This document shows positions 6,690-15,904 of a stretch of DNA of 22,364 bases, piece after piece; position 1 is the first letter of the stretch, and each line of letters starts with the position of its first letter. The translations under genes and the position numbers were made by a program. The stretch comes from JANNHK01 sp034408875 (lineage in GTDB: Bacteria; Actinomycetota; Acidimicrobiia; IMCC26256; PALSA-610), in contig JAWXCJ010000321.1 of the NCBI GenBank assembly GCA_034408875.1, positions 1-22,364 on the forward strand, written 5' to 3'. The notes under the pieces were generated by a model. The model worked only from the letters and a program-made list of their open reading frames with translations, did not search any database and had not been told where the DNA came from.

Positions 6690-9600
6690 TCAGCCGACGT
6701 CGACCGGGCCCGACCGGGCCAGCACGCCGGTGAGGGCACTCGTCACGGCCGGCGGCGCCACACCGAACGGGTGCAACGTGCCGTCGGCGCCGAGTACGAG
6801 GTACCCGGTGCCGTCCTGGTCGACGGCGGCAACGACCTCGACCGCGGGCACCCGCCCGCCGAGCGACCCGAAGTACTGCGCGTCACCGACGGCGAACGCA
6901 CCGCCGTCGGCGCCGATCAGCGTGTAGCCCCGGCCGGAGTCGCTCACGAAGGCGTCGACCACCGGCGCGTTGAGCGTCAGGTGGCTCAGCGACCCTGCGA
7001 AGACGGCGTTGCCGAGCGTGAAGACGCCCCCGTCGCCAGCGATCAACGTGTAGCCGCGGCCGTTGGCAGTCCCGAAGATGTCGACGACCGGTGCATTGAG
7101 CGTCAGGAGGGCGAGCGAGCCCAGATAGGGCGCGTCGCCGAACGCAAACACACCGCCGTCGGCACCGACGAGCCAATAGCCCTTGCCCGACGGAGTGATC
7201 TCGACGTCGACGATCGGCGAACGCAACCGGATGCCGGCGAGTGAACCCGCAAACGGCGCGTCGCCGAACGTGTAGACCGCGCCGCGATCGGTTACGGAGA
7301 CGTAACCCGCACCGGACGGTGTCCGAGACAGCGCGACGGGCGTGCCGACCACGTCGTAGCCGGCCAGCGAACCGTGGAAGGAGGCGCCGCCGAGCGCGAA
7401 CACGCCACCGTTGGCACCGAGCACTACTGCACCCGTCACTTCGTCGGGGTCGCCGACGATCGACGGGGCCACCGTGCCGGTCGTCGGGGCCGGACCCGAA
7501 GGCGGGCTCGATGTCGTCGTCGGGGCCGAACCGGTTGTTGTGGTGGGGGTCGGCGCCGTCGTCGTCGTTGTCGTGGGCGCGACCGTCGTGGTCGACGTGC
7601 TCGTCGTGGTCGTCGTGGTCGTCGGGCCGCCCTCGTCCGTCACGGTCGTCTCCGTGTCGGGCTCGGAGGGCGCGGCGCTGGCGCGGCCGACGGCGTCGGT
7701 ACCGACCGCCGCGAAGCCGTACGTGGTCCCGACGTCACCGGAGTAGTCGGCGCTCGTCTCGGTGGTGTCGTCGAGCCAGAGCTGCCACAGACCGTCGTCC
7801 TCTGACACGTACACATCGAACGGCGTGACCGGACCGACGGAGTCGCTCCCCGACCATTCCACTTCGAACGGCGAGACACTCTCGGCCGGCAACGGTGCGA
7901 CCGTCGCAGTCGGGTTCTGCGTGTCGATCGCGACCGGCGCGTTGTTCGTGATGATCGCGTCGTTCACGTCGAACACAATCGACGCGTTGTTGTTCCACGT
8001 CGTGCCGTCGGCGAGTTCGCCGACGTGGTGGACACGGAACGACACCCATCCTTCACCACGGCCGGTGTCGTCGTTCGGCGGCAGGAAACCTGCGCTTGCC
8101 TCGGCCGGCAACCCGAGCGTCTCGGGGTCCTCCGAGCGGAACACCCACGACAGTTTCCGTGTCACGGGATCGAGGTCGGCGGTGATGCGCACCGGGTACT
8201 CGTCGGTCGGTACGTCGACCAACGCCTCGAACGCCTGCTGGCCCGGCGGCACGGAGACCGCCACGGGGCCGAAGCCCATGCCAGTCAGCTCGAGTGTCGA
8301 CAGGTCGAGGTTCGCGTCGAGGACGTCGTCGACGAACACTTCCTGCGCGGGCGCAGTCGCCGTCTCGATGTTCTCGAACCGGATCGTGTAGTCGATCGCG
8401 TCGCCGGGACGGATCGCACCGTGCTCACCCGAACCCGACGACTGCTTGTCGTTGGGGTCGGTCGCGCCGATGTTGCGGATGACGTTCGGGCCCCGCTTCG
8501 GCGGCTTCGTCGGCGGCTTCTCCGGCGGCGGCGTCGGCTCCGGCTCCGCTTCGCAGTCCCCCGGCGGCAGCGTGCCTTGCAGGTCGAAGGTGCCGAGCTC
8601 GATCGTGATGTCGAAGCCCTTCGCGATGCCGTAGTGCTCCAGGTACCACGACATGAAGTTCTTGTCCTCGAAGATCGCAAAACCGCCCGTCGTCCACTGC
8701 TGGTACGGGTCGTTCTCGGCGAGGTACACCCAGGTGTACTTGTCGAACAGCTTCACGTTCTGATCGCCGAAGTAGAGGATGCCGCCCTTGTCGTCCTTGA
8801 ACACGGTCATGGTGCCGGTGATGGTTGCCCGAGGGATCTTGCCGACGCCGTAGGCACCGTTGAACGTCTTGAAGTCGAGACCGATGCCGTTGTTGGCGGC
8901 GGTGATCTCGTCGCTGAACGAGATGTTGACTGCGTCCTCGCACTCGAGGCCCGCGGCCGCTTGGCGCGCGATCTCGTTCAACTTGCGCTGCATGAACGGA
9001 CCTCGCGACCAGTCCCGCACGTACGGGTCGTTGCGGAGTAGCTGCGAGAACCCGTCGGTGACCGGGTAGTCGCGCGAGGACCCGTCGCCGTTGAAGAAGT
9101 GGTCGAGGTGGTCGGCGAACACCGAGGTCGACACCCCGTAGTCACGCGAGATCGGGTTCAGCGACCCCGCGTCGGCGATCGCGTTCATGTAATTCCAGAA
9201 CGTCAGCGCTCGGGTGCGGCTCCAGTTGCGCGGGTCGCCGTCGCCGTAGTCGCTCTGCACCGTCGTATCCGGCGGATCGAAGGGAAACACGCCGCCCGGC
9301 GGCAACGCGGCCGCGCGTGGTCCGGACGCGAGCGACGCGAACTGTGCTGCCTCGCGTACCTCGGCCGAGATGGGTACCGCCCCGTCGGCTTCGGTCATCG
9401 CGCGGGTGATCGCGCTTTCGATCAGGCGCGGCACCGATCGCTGCACCCGCTCGGTCGCGTTCCCGCGGCGGGCCTCGGCCCGGATCGCGTCGGCGTATCC
9501 GTCCCAGTTCGGTCCGAGGAGGGTCTCGGCGGCCGCAACAACGTCCGCGTACAGCGGCGACGATTCCGAAATGCCCGCGTGTACCGCGACATTGCCCCAG

Positions 9601-12600
9601 TCGGGCCCGGACGCACTGACTTCGTCGGCAACCGCCAATGTCACGGCAATGTCGGCGAACACAGCGCCACGGGGCGCGAGAGCCGTGGCGCGCACCGACT
9701 CGACGATGCCGGGCCGCAACCGATCGGCCGGACCCGTCGTGGGCGCGGCGAGAATCTGGAGGTTCTGGTTCGAGCGGATCGGGTCACCTTCGAGTCCCAT
9801 CCGCACACCCGGCTCCGAACCGGCGTCCAGGACGAGGATCGGTGACTCGATGTCGGTGAAGCCGGCGTTCTCGTACGTGACCGTCATGTCGAAGTCGCGG
9901 CCGACGCGCACTTCGGCCGGCGTGGCGAGCCGGATGTCGAGGCGGCCCGCCGGCAGGTCGGGATCGTGACTCACGGCGTCGAGCAGCGTGGCGGTCGAGA
10001 TCTGGTACGCCGTTTCGCCGTCGAGCGCCGGTACACCGATGTCGGTCGGCTCGTAGTCCGCGTCGGCCGTGACTGCACCGAGCTGCACCGCAGTCACTTC
10101 GGCGTCGTACGAACCCTCGGGTGCACCGGCGAAATCGGCACGCGCCCAGATGGCGTTGCCGTCGTAGACGAGATCGGTTGCGACGATGCGCGTCGCGCCG
10201 TTGACGAACTCGACCGTCGGGTTCTCGCCGATGGCCTCGCCCGTCACCTTGAACGTCACCGAACCGCTCCCGACCCGGTCGGGGCTCACGGTGCCGAGTG
10301 AACCCACGGTGACGACCCGCGCCCGCAGATCGACTGCGACCGGCGCAGGCAGCGCAGACCGCGTGTCGACGCGGACATACAGCGTGTGCGCGCCACCGGT
10401 CGGCTCCAGCAGGAGCGAACCGGCGCCGAGCTCGTTGCGGTAGTCGTACGACGTGCGGCTGGGAACACGGCCGTCGCCGACGTAGATATCGACGGCGATG
10501 CCCGGGTCGCCGATCACGTCGATCGAGACCGGCCTGTCGTCGGGCGCAAGCGTCCACAACGTCGTGCCGCGGAGGTCGTTCGAGAGCATGACCGGCGTGA
10601 TCACCTCGCGCGCGAGGAACTGCATATCCATCGTCACCGGTTCGGCCGCGATGAACGCGTTGTTCGCCCGGTTGCTTTCGGGCAGTTCGGCGCGCGCGTT
10701 GACGTCGAGCCGCCACTGGTAGCCGGTGCCAAGTGTGGCCGCGGGCGCCTTGATCGTTACCGCAACAGGCCGCGAGGCTCCGGGCTCGATCGAGACACTG
10801 CTGTCCGCGCGTACCTCGGCCGCGATCGTGTTGCCGTTGGGGTGGATCAGCGTGATGCGCTCGACCCACGGGCCGTGCGCGGCACCGTTGCCGTCGTTAC
10901 GGAGTGTCCAGGTGAAGTTCGCGTCGGTACCCGCGACAATCTCTTCGGGGCCGTCGAACTCGGTCGGCACGAGGTCGGCGGCGCCTCCGGCCGTAGTTCC
11001 GTTCGTTCCCACGACCATGAGCGTCGAGCCGTTGCGCAGCAGGACGAAGTCGAGCCGGTTATCGCCGTCGACGTCGTCGATCGCCATGCCCGATTCGAGG
11101 GGGTCGACGCGGACGAGGTCTTGTTGCGGTGCGTACGTGCCGTCGGCCTTCGCCGCGAGAAGCGTGACCGCGAGGTCGCTCTTCACAATCGCGTCGGGTA
11201 ACGAGTCGCCGTTGACATCGAGCATCTTCAGCTCTTGCGAGAAACCGATGAACGCGTTGTAGTCGACCGCGGCGTTGAAAGTGCCGTTGCCGATTCCCGT
11301 CGCGACCGCGATGTTGCCCGAGTCGTAGCCCGACGTGCCTTTCATCACCAGGTCGACGATGTCGTCGTAATTGGTGTCGATCGCCTCGATCTGCCCTGCG
11401 GGCGGGAATCCGGGCGCGGAAGTGACGTGGGCACCGAACGTGCCGTCGCCGTTGCCGGGTACGACGACGAGCCGTTCGGGCGTGCCCACCGGCCCGCGAA
11501 TGTCGGCACCGACGCGCGCCGCGATGTCGAGGTCGCCGTCGCCGTTGTAGTCGGCGATCGCGACACCGCGCTGCGGACTCGGTTCCGAGTCGCCCAGTGG
11601 GATCGTCTCGTCGTGTACGTAGTTACCGAGGCCGGAGTCGAATCTCCACACGTCGAACTGCGCATTGGGCAACGACGTCGGGCCCCGCCACGACCAGGTC
11701 ACGATCTCCTGGATACCGTCGCCGTCGAAGTCGCCGGTGTCGGCACCCGAGTACGTGCCGTCGCTGGTCGGGTTGAGCGGGTCGGCGTTCCACGTCGGCG
11801 TCTCGGTGTTGAGTGCGACCGCCGCGCCCTGGCCGCCGACACACACGATGTCAGAGTCGTCGTCGTTGTCGAGGTCGGTGGCAATGAGCTGGCCGGGATC
11901 ACACCAGCTGCGCACGGCGGGTGTGACGAGGTACGCGACCTCGACGCCGGGCGCGAAGCGGCCCGCGCCGTCGTTCGCCATCACGTAGACGCGCCCGATC
12001 GCGTACACGACAGCATCAAGGTCGGTGTCGCTGTCGATATCGGCGAGCGTGATGCCCTGCGTGCCGGACTGGCCGGTCGGGTACAGCGACGGAGCTTGGA
12101 AACCGCGAGCGTCGTCGGGGTCGCCGAGCACCCGCACCTCGCGGCTGACGTTGGTCGAGACGTGCGCCGCGATGAGGTCGGTCCGGTCGTCGCCGTCCAC
12201 GTCGGCCGCCAGTACCGCACCGAGGGGTGACACACCGAATGGGAAGTTGTCCTTCACGCCGGTCGGGACGGTCCGAGGCGTGAAGCCGCCCGCGCCGTTG
12301 CCGTACGCGATGGTCGCGATGTCGTTCTCTTCGCCGCCGAGTGTGATGTCGAGGTGGGTGTCGCCGTCGACGTCGCGCACGATCTGTTCCGAGGGCGAGA
12401 GCGCGTACCATTCGACGCCCGTCACGAGGACCCGGTCGGCCGGAGTCAGGGTGAACGCTCCGGTCCCGTTGTTGCGCCAGAGTTGGAGGCACGGCGAGGC
12501 ACTGCTGCAACCGCCGGTCGTCCCGACCGCGAGGTCGAGGTCGGTGTCGTTGTCGAAATCGGCAAGCGCAACGCGCTTCACGTTGGCGCCGGCGTTGAGC

Positions 12601-13358
12601 CCCGGGCTGACCGTGAAGGTTCCCAGGCCGTTGTTGACCAGAACGATCGCTTGGTTGCCGCCGCGGGCACCGGCGACGATGTCGATGTCGTCGTCACCGT
12701 CGACGTCGCCGGTCGCGAGGTCGTAGGGCGCACCGGGCACAGTGAGTTCGGTTGGGTTCGCGAAGACACCGGTGCCGTCGCCGAGGAAGACGTGACCGCG
12801 ACCGAAGGTGCCATTGAACCCGTTGACGGAGAACACGTCGAGGTCGTCGTCACCGTCGAAGTCGGCCATCACGATGTTGGCCGTGTTGGCCGTCGTGCCG
12901 CCCGTCTGCGAGATGATGCCCGGTTGGCCGAGCGTGTCGGTGAGCGCGACTGCGAGGCCGTTGTTCTGTTGGCGGCCCATCACGACGTCGGGCCGGTCGT
13001 CGCCGTTCACGTCACCGATTGCAAGGCCACCGAACCCGGTACCGGTGAGCGCCCGCGTGACCGGCGCGCCGTACGTTCCATCGGGCGCGCCGTAGAGCAC
13101 GTCCATGCGCGCAGCGCTCGCGGCGTTTCCGGCGCGCACGATGTCGAGGTTGGCGTCGCCGTCGAGGTCGGCGAGCGCGATGCCGTTGAGCGCGCCGAGC
13201 GGCGTCGTCGCGTTGACCGCGGTAGCACTCACGACCTGGAGCGGCGGCGGGGTGGGCGCCTCGTCGGCACCGCCCGGGTCCGCCGGAAGCGGCAGGATTC
13301 CGTAGACGAACGCGCTCGCAACGATCGCGCTCGTGAACAGACGCGTCCGACCCCGCAT
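6690..13358 (-). CDS. Giant exported FG-GAP/VCBS repeat protein
   Basis: A 2222-residue exported protein. Residues 1-34 are a signal peptide (basic RGRTR, then hydrophobic TSAIVASAFVYGILPLPA). Residues about 50-790 hold 14 calcium-loop motifs of the DxDGDxxxD type (for example DLDGDANLD, DVNGDDRPD, DFDGDDDLD), as expected for two seven-bladed FG-GAP propellers. A CARDB-like domain follows at about 793-907, then beta-rich segments, an unrecognised domain at about 1433-1593, a Pro/Lys hinge, a DPNDK-containing adhesin-type beta domain at about 1622-1813, an Ig/FN3-like domain at about 1815-1905, a Thr-rich linker to about 1970 and five 42-residue repeats to the end. The likely role is surface adhesion or ligand binding (inference). 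ATG 13358 is chosen for GGGAGG 5 nt upstream and the signal peptide; GTG 13526 would run into the amidase gene. Confidence 0.88.
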   Translation of the reverse strand: MRGRTRLFTSAIVASAFVYGILPLPADPGGADEAPTPPPLQVVSATAVNATTPLGALNGIALADLDGDANLDIVRAGNAASAARMDVLYGAPDGTYGAPVTRALTGTGFGGLAIGDVNGDDRPDVVMGRQQNNGLAVALTDTLGQPGIISQTGGTTANTANIVMADFDGDDDLDVFSVNGFNGTFGRGHVFLGDGTGVFANPTELTVPGAPYDLATGDVDGDDDIDIVAGARGGNQAIVLVNNGLGTFTVSPGLNAGANVKRVALADFDNDTDLDLAVGTTGGCSSASPCLQLWRNNGTGAFTLTPADRVLVTGVEWYALSPSEQIVRDVDGDTHLDITLGGEENDIATIAYGNGAGGFTPRTVPTGVKDNFPFGVSPLGAVLAADVDGDDRTDLIAAHVSTNVSREVRVLGDPDDARGFQAPSLYPTGQSGTQGITLADIDSDTDLDAVVYAIGRVYVMANDGAGRFAPGVEVAYLVTPAVRSWCDPGQLIATDLDNDDDSDIVCVGGQGAAVALNTETPTWNADPLNPTSDGTYSGADTGDFDGDGIQEIVTWSWRGPTSLPNAQFDVWRFDSGLGNYVHDETIPLGDSEPSPQRGVAIADYNGDGDLDIAARVGADIRGPVGTPERLVVVPGNGDGTFGAHVTSAPGFPPAGQIEAIDTNYDDIVDLVMKGTSGYDSGNIAVATGIGNGTFNAAVDYNAFIGFSQELKMLDVNGDSLPDAIVKSDLAVTLLAAKADGTYAPQQDLVRVDPLESGMAIDDVDGDNRLDFVLLRNGSTLMVVGTNGTTAGGAADLVPTEFDGPEEIVAGTDANFTWTLRNDGNGAAHGPWVERITLIHPNGNTIAAEVRADSSVSIEPGASRPVAVTIKAPAATLGTGYQWRLDVNARAELPESNRANNAFIAAEPVTMDMQFLAREVITPVMLSNDLRGTTLWTLAPDDRPVSIDVIGDPGIAVDIYVGDGRVPSRTSYDYRNELGAGSLLLEPTGGAHTLYVRVDTRSALPAPVAVDLRARVVTVGSLGTVSPDRVGSGSVTFKVTGEAIGENPTVEFVNGATRIVATDLVYDGNAIWARADFAGAPEGSYDAEVTAVQLGAVTADADYEPTDIGVPALDGETAYQISTATLLDAVSHDPDLPAGRLDIRLATPAEVRVGRDFDMTVTYENAGFTDIESPILVLDAGSEPGVRMGLEGDPIRSNQNLQILAAPTTGPADRLRPGIVESVRATALAPRGAVFADIAVTLAVADEVSASGPDWGNVAVHAGISESSPLYADVVAAAETLLGPNWDGYADAIRAEARRGNATERVQRSVPRLIESAITRAMTEADGAVPISAEVREAAQFASLASGPRAAALPPGGVFPFDPPDTTVQSDYGDGDPRNWSRTRALTFWNYMNAIADAGSLNPISRDYGVSTSVFADHLDHFFNGDGSSRDYPVTDGFSQLLRNDPYVRDWSRGPFMQRKLNEIARQAAAGLECEDAVNISFSDEITAANNGIGLDFKTFNGAYGVGKIPRATITGTMTVFKDDKGGILYFGDQNVKLFDKYTWVYLAENDPYQQWTTGGFAIFEDKNFMSWYLEHYGIAKGFDITIELGTFDLQGTLPPGDCEAEPEPTPPPEKPPTKPPKRGPNVIRNIGATDPNDKQSSGSGEHGAIRPGDAIDYTIRFENIETATAPAQEVFVDDVLDANLDLSTLELTGMGFGPVAVSVPPGQQAFEALVDVPTDEYPVRITADLDPVTRKLSWVFRSEDPETLGLPAEASAGFLPPNDDTGRGEGWVSFRVHHVGELADGTTWNNNASIVFDVNDAIITNNAPVAIDTQNPTATVAPLPAESVSPFEVEWSGSDSVGPVTPFDVYVSEDDGLWQLWLDDTTETSADYSGDVGTTYGFAAVGTDAVGRASAAPSEPDTETTVTDEGGPTTTTTTTSTSTTTVAPTTTTTTAPTPTTTTGSAPTTTSSPPSGPAPTTGTVAPSIVGDPDEVTGAVVLGANGGVFALGGASFHGSLAGYDVVGTPVALSRTPSGAGYVSVTDRGAVYTFGDAPFAGSLAGIRLRSPIVDVEITPSGKGYWLVGADGGVFAFGDAPYLGSLALLTLNAPVVDIFGTANGRGYTLIAGDGGVFTLGNAVFAGSLSHLTLNAPVVDAFVSDSGRGYTLIGADGGAFAVGDAQYFGSLGGRVPAVEVVAAVDQDGTGYLVLGADGTLHPFGVAPPAVTSALTGVLARSGPVDVG
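6862..7411 (-). repeat. Five 42-residue coding repeats, C-terminus of giant protein
   Basis: The core G-x-V-F-x-x-G-x-A-x-x-x-G-S-L recurs every 126 bp at about 7366-7411, 7240-7285, 7114-7159, 6988-7033 and 6862-6907, and a sixth partial copy (GTLHPFGV) ends the protein. Units 3 and 4 share near-identical DNA around the TLNAPVVD segment, suggesting fairly recent duplication. Each unit also has a GYxLxGADG strand. The pattern suggests a small propeller-like domain; I know it as common in exported Acidimicrobiia proteins, with no assigned function. Confidence 0.8.
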
Positions 13359-13463
13359 GGCTGCCTCCCACCGGGCACCTACGTGCCCCAGTACTCCGAC
13401 CTGCTGGTGGAGGCTGCCGCGACCGAACCACCGGGTGAGAAGATTAGGGGACGCGACCGCAGT

Positions 13464-13490
13464 GGGCGCAATGCCCGCCGCGTGACGCGG
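13464..13490 (-). terminator. Weak paired hairpins after the amidase gene
   Basis: Just past the amidase stop lie CCGCG-TGA-CGCGG (13478-13490) and GGGC-GCAAT-GCCC (13464-13476), two short perfect stems. No T-tract follows. They could end amidase transcription or sit in the leader of the giant gene, which begins about 100 bp further on. Confidence 0.3.
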
Positions 13491-13492
13491 TG

Positions 13493-15010
13493 TTACGCCG
13501 CGGCGCCCGCCGCGATCTTGGGCCACGGCAACTCGCGCTCGGCCGCGAGCGCGACGTCGAACAGCAGGTCGTCGGCGTGATGGCGGGCGACCACCTGCAT
13601 CCCGACCGGCAGCCCGTTCACAAGCCCGGCCGGGATCGAGACGGCTGGGTTGCCGTAGATATTCGAGATGATGGTCAGCCCGCCCATGTTCACGAGGTCG
13701 GGGAACTTTTCGGTCACGATGTCCATCAGCCGGTTCGGAACCTTCGGGAACGCACCGCTCACCAGGCGCACGCCGCCCATGAGGCCGCGGAATCCGAGCC
13801 GGGCAGCGGTGTTCGACTTGGCCCAGTCGACGAAGCTGTCACTCGACGAACTCATCGCGGCGTCGGCCGCGAACGCGGGCCCGGGGTTGGTGGCGGAGAT
13901 CACGAAGTCGACTTCGGCGAACGCCTCGGCCATCGCGGCGTACGCCTCGATGCGGAGCTCTTCGGCGACTGCCGCCGCATTCAGGTTGTACATCGACTGT
14001 GACAGGAGCAACCCGACGGCAACTTCGTCGGTGAGGTCACGCGCGCACTTCGGCCACCGGTCGCCCAGGTCGGCGAGCAAGGTCGAGAGGTTGCCGACCA
14101 TCCACTGCACCGCGAGATTCGGCGGTTCCAACTTCAGGTCGACCTCGACCATGCCCGTACCCGCGATCAGTTTCGCGGCCGAGTCGCGCAACTGTTCCTC
14201 GACGCCGGGTTCGAGGGTGACGCCGCCGAGCGAAGGAACGACCGCGACCTTGCGGCCGCGCAGGTCGTTGGAGCCAAGTCCGGCTTCCCAGTTGCCCGGG
14301 TTGGGCAAGCTCGACGGGTCGTACGCGTCACACCCCGCGCACACGTCGTAGTACCGCGCCGCGTCGCGCACGGAGCGGGCGAGGCAGCCGAGCACGACGG
14401 TGCCCGGGCGGAAGTACGCGCCGGGCCCGCGCGGGATGCGGCCGTAGGTGCCCTTCATACCGAGCAGCCCCGTGTAGCCGGCCGGGATGCGAATCGAGCC
14501 GCCGCCGTCGCCACCGGTCGCGATCGTGACGAGCCCGCCCGCGACCGCGGCCGCGCTGCCCGCCGAGGACCCGCCGACGGAACGGCCGTGCTGCCACGGA
14601 TTGTGCGTTACTCCGTTGAGCTTCGTGACACTCACGTTGAGCCCGCCGAACTCGCTTGCGGTCGTGAGCCCGACCGGCACCGCGCCCCCGCGGTCGAGGA
14701 GACGGGACACGACGGTCGTCGTGAACGAGGCGATGCGGTCCTTGTGCACGAGTGATGCCTCGGTCGCAGGCCAACCCTCGACGAACTCCAGCTCCTTGAT
14801 GCCGACGGGGACGCCCCCGAACGGGTGGTTGACGTCAGCCTTGTCTGCCGCCGCGAGCGCGCGTTCGGGGTCGAGGAACGAGAACGCGTTCAGGCCGCTG
14901 CGCTCGATCGCGGCGTAGGTCGCCTCGAGTTCTTCGCGCGGGGAGCGCTCGCCCCGGCGGAACGCGTCGACGAGCGAGGACGCGTCGTCACCCCACGGCC
15001 GGTCGGTCAT
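13493..15010 (-). CDS. Amidase signature family hydrolase
   Basis: This 505-residue enzyme hydrolyses amide bonds with a Ser-cisSer-Lys triad. The Lys is K72 in GVPVGIKELEF, the cis-Ser is S148 in the GGSSAGSAAAVAGGL signature, and the nucleophile is S172 in GGDGGGSIRIPAG. The usual Asp after the Lys is Glu here. The C-terminal NIYGNPAVSIPAGLVNGLPVGMQVV is also standard. Substrate is not predictable; many such actinobacterial amidases act on aryl amides or short acyl amides. ATG 15010 is preferred over GTG 15199, since the extension crosses the hairpin at 15037. A CATCAT hexamer 7 nt before ATG 15010 may be its -10. The gene is divergent from the NTF2-like pair. Confidence 0.92.
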   Translation of the reverse strand: MTDRPWGDDASSLVDAFRRGERSPREELEATYAAIERSGLNAFSFLDPERALAAADKADVNHPFGGVPVGIKELEFVEGWPATEASLVHKDRIASFTTTVVSRLLDRGGAVPVGLTTASEFGGLNVSVTKLNGVTHNPWQHGRSVGGSSAGSAAAVAGGLVTIATGGDGGGSIRIPAGYTGLLGMKGTYGRIPRGPGAYFRPGTVVLGCLARSVRDAARYYDVCAGCDAYDPSSLPNPGNWEAGLGSNDLRGRKVAVVPSLGGVTLEPGVEEQLRDSAAKLIAGTGMVEVDLKLEPPNLAVQWMVGNLSTLLADLGDRWPKCARDLTDEVAVGLLLSQSMYNLNAAAVAEELRIEAYAAMAEAFAEVDFVISATNPGPAFAADAAMSSSSDSFVDWAKSNTAARLGFRGLMGGVRLVSGAFPKVPNRLMDIVTEKFPDLVNMGGLTIISNIYGNPAVSIPAGLVNGLPVGMQVVARHHADDLLFDVALAAERELPWPKIAAGAAA

Positions 15011-15036
15011 GCCCGAAATGATGGCACCCACGGCCC

Positions 15037-15083
15037 AAATTGCGTCATTCGGCGACCGTTTCGGTCGCCGCACGGCGCAATTT
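15037..15083. repeat. Long palindromic hairpin between divergent genes
   Basis: An inner perfect stem CGGCGACCG/CGGTCGCCG (15050-15058 and 15062-15070, TTT loop) is enclosed by an outer perfect stem AAATTGCG/CGCAATTT (15037-15044 and 15076-15083) with a partly paired 5-nt interior loop. It lies between the amidase start and the first NTF2-like gene, so it is not a terminator for either. It could be a regulatory site or a REP/MITE-like palindrome. It shares TTGCGTCA with the hairpin at 6638. Confidence 0.6.
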
Positions 15084-15164
15084 CGGCTGGGGGTGGCGCA
15101 CTGCGCCCGCAGCGGCGGGGCACCGTCGACTACAACAAGCAGTTCGCGAGCTGAGAGGAACCTC

Positions 15165-15407
15165 ATGCCCCACGACCGTGCCGAGATCGAAGCCGTCATG
15201 AAGAACTACGTCGCCGTTCGGGAGAACATCGACGCGGGCCAGGGCACCTGGACGCTCATCTACGCGGGCGACGGCAAGTTCCGCTACGAGGAAGACATTC
15301 TCAACATGGTGCACGTGTTGGAGGACATGAAGGAGAGTCACTGCAAGGTGAAGCCGGTGGCAATGCCACCGCGGCACCCGAGCCGCGACTTCTCCCGGCC
15401 CGCTTGA
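15165..15407 (+). pseudogene. SnoaL/NTF2-like protein lacking its central part
   Basis: ATG 15165 follows AGAGGA and opens an 80-residue frame. The start, DRAEIEAVMKNYVAVRENIDAGQGTW, is the N-terminal helix of a SnoaL/NTF2-like family. Directly after W29 the sequence jumps to TLIYAGDGKFRYEEDILNMV and ends MPPRHPSRDFSRP, which I recognise as the C-terminal strands and tail of the same family. Members are usually about 150-160 residues, so some 70-80 residues appear deleted in frame at about 15249-15254. The strands that build the binding cone are gone, so function is doubtful, though the frame is intact and a short product could be made. The intact NTF2-like gene starts 17 bp downstream. Confidence 0.65.
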
Positions 15408-15424
15408 ACCCCGACAACTGACCA

Positions 15425-15904
15425 ATGGACGACGAAGTTCGCGACGCAATCGACGACGTCGCGATCCGCCGGCTCCACGCGGCGTACGCCGACACGGTGA
15501 CGCGCCGGGTCTGGCCCGAGTTCATCGACCAGTTCGTTCCCGACGCGCCCGTGCGCATCGACACAGTGACGAACCCCGCGATCGAACTCGTCGGGCCGGT
15601 CGCGGTCGGCAACTTCATCGGGAGCGCGCTCGAGCGGTTCGAGTTCTTCGAGTTCGCGATCCTCAACGCACACATCGCGCTCTGTACCGGCGGCGACGTC
15701 GACGCCGCCCAAGGTCGTCTGTACATCTGTGAGCTGCGCCAAGAAGCCGGTACGCACGAATGGACGAACGCGTACGGCGTATACCGCGACGACTACCGGC
15801 GCGTCGAAGGCCGCTGGCTGTTCGCCCGTCGCTCGTACCAGTCGCTCGCCCGGACCGGCGGTGAAGTCTTCCCGTTCCCGCGCGCGTTCGAGTTCGACGA
15901 GTAG
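15425..15904 (+). CDS. NTF2/SnoaL-like family protein
   Basis: This 159-residue protein has the full alpha+beta cone layout of the SnoaL-like family: N-terminal helix IDDVAIRRLHAAYADTV, the PEFIDQFVPDAPVRID segment, helix VAVGNFIGSALERFEFFEF, and the final strands AYGVYRDDYRRVEGRWLFARRSYQSL. Such proteins are small cytosolic ketosteroid isomerase-like, dehydratase-like or binding proteins; no substrate can be named. It is probably co-transcribed with the shortened NTF2-like gene 17 bp upstream. Its stop TAG abuts the stop of the convergent lipoprotein gene without spacing. Confidence 0.82.
   Translation: MDDEVRDAIDDVAIRRLHAAYADTVTRRVWPEFIDQFVPDAPVRIDTVTNPAIELVGPVAVGNFIGSALERFEFFEFAILNAHIALCTGGDVDAAQGRLYICELRQEAGTHEWTNAYGVYRDDYRRVEGRWLFARRSYQSLARTGGEVFPFPRAFEFDE

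Noticed and set aside
7540..7640. Low-complexity GTCGTC run as a possible tandem repeat or CRISPR-like element
   Set aside because: It is simply the codons of the Thr-rich linker read on the opposite strand, with no spacer structure.
13359..13526. N-terminal extension of the giant protein to GTG 13526
   Set aside because: It would overlap the amidase 3' end, removes the signal peptide from the N-terminus, and ignores GGGAGG 5 nt before ATG 13358.
6687..13580. Many long plus-strand open frames opposite the giant gene and similar antisense frames elsewhere
   Set aside because: They are Arg/Val/Asp-rich shadows caused by high GC and third-base bias, without family motifs, signals or ribosome sites.
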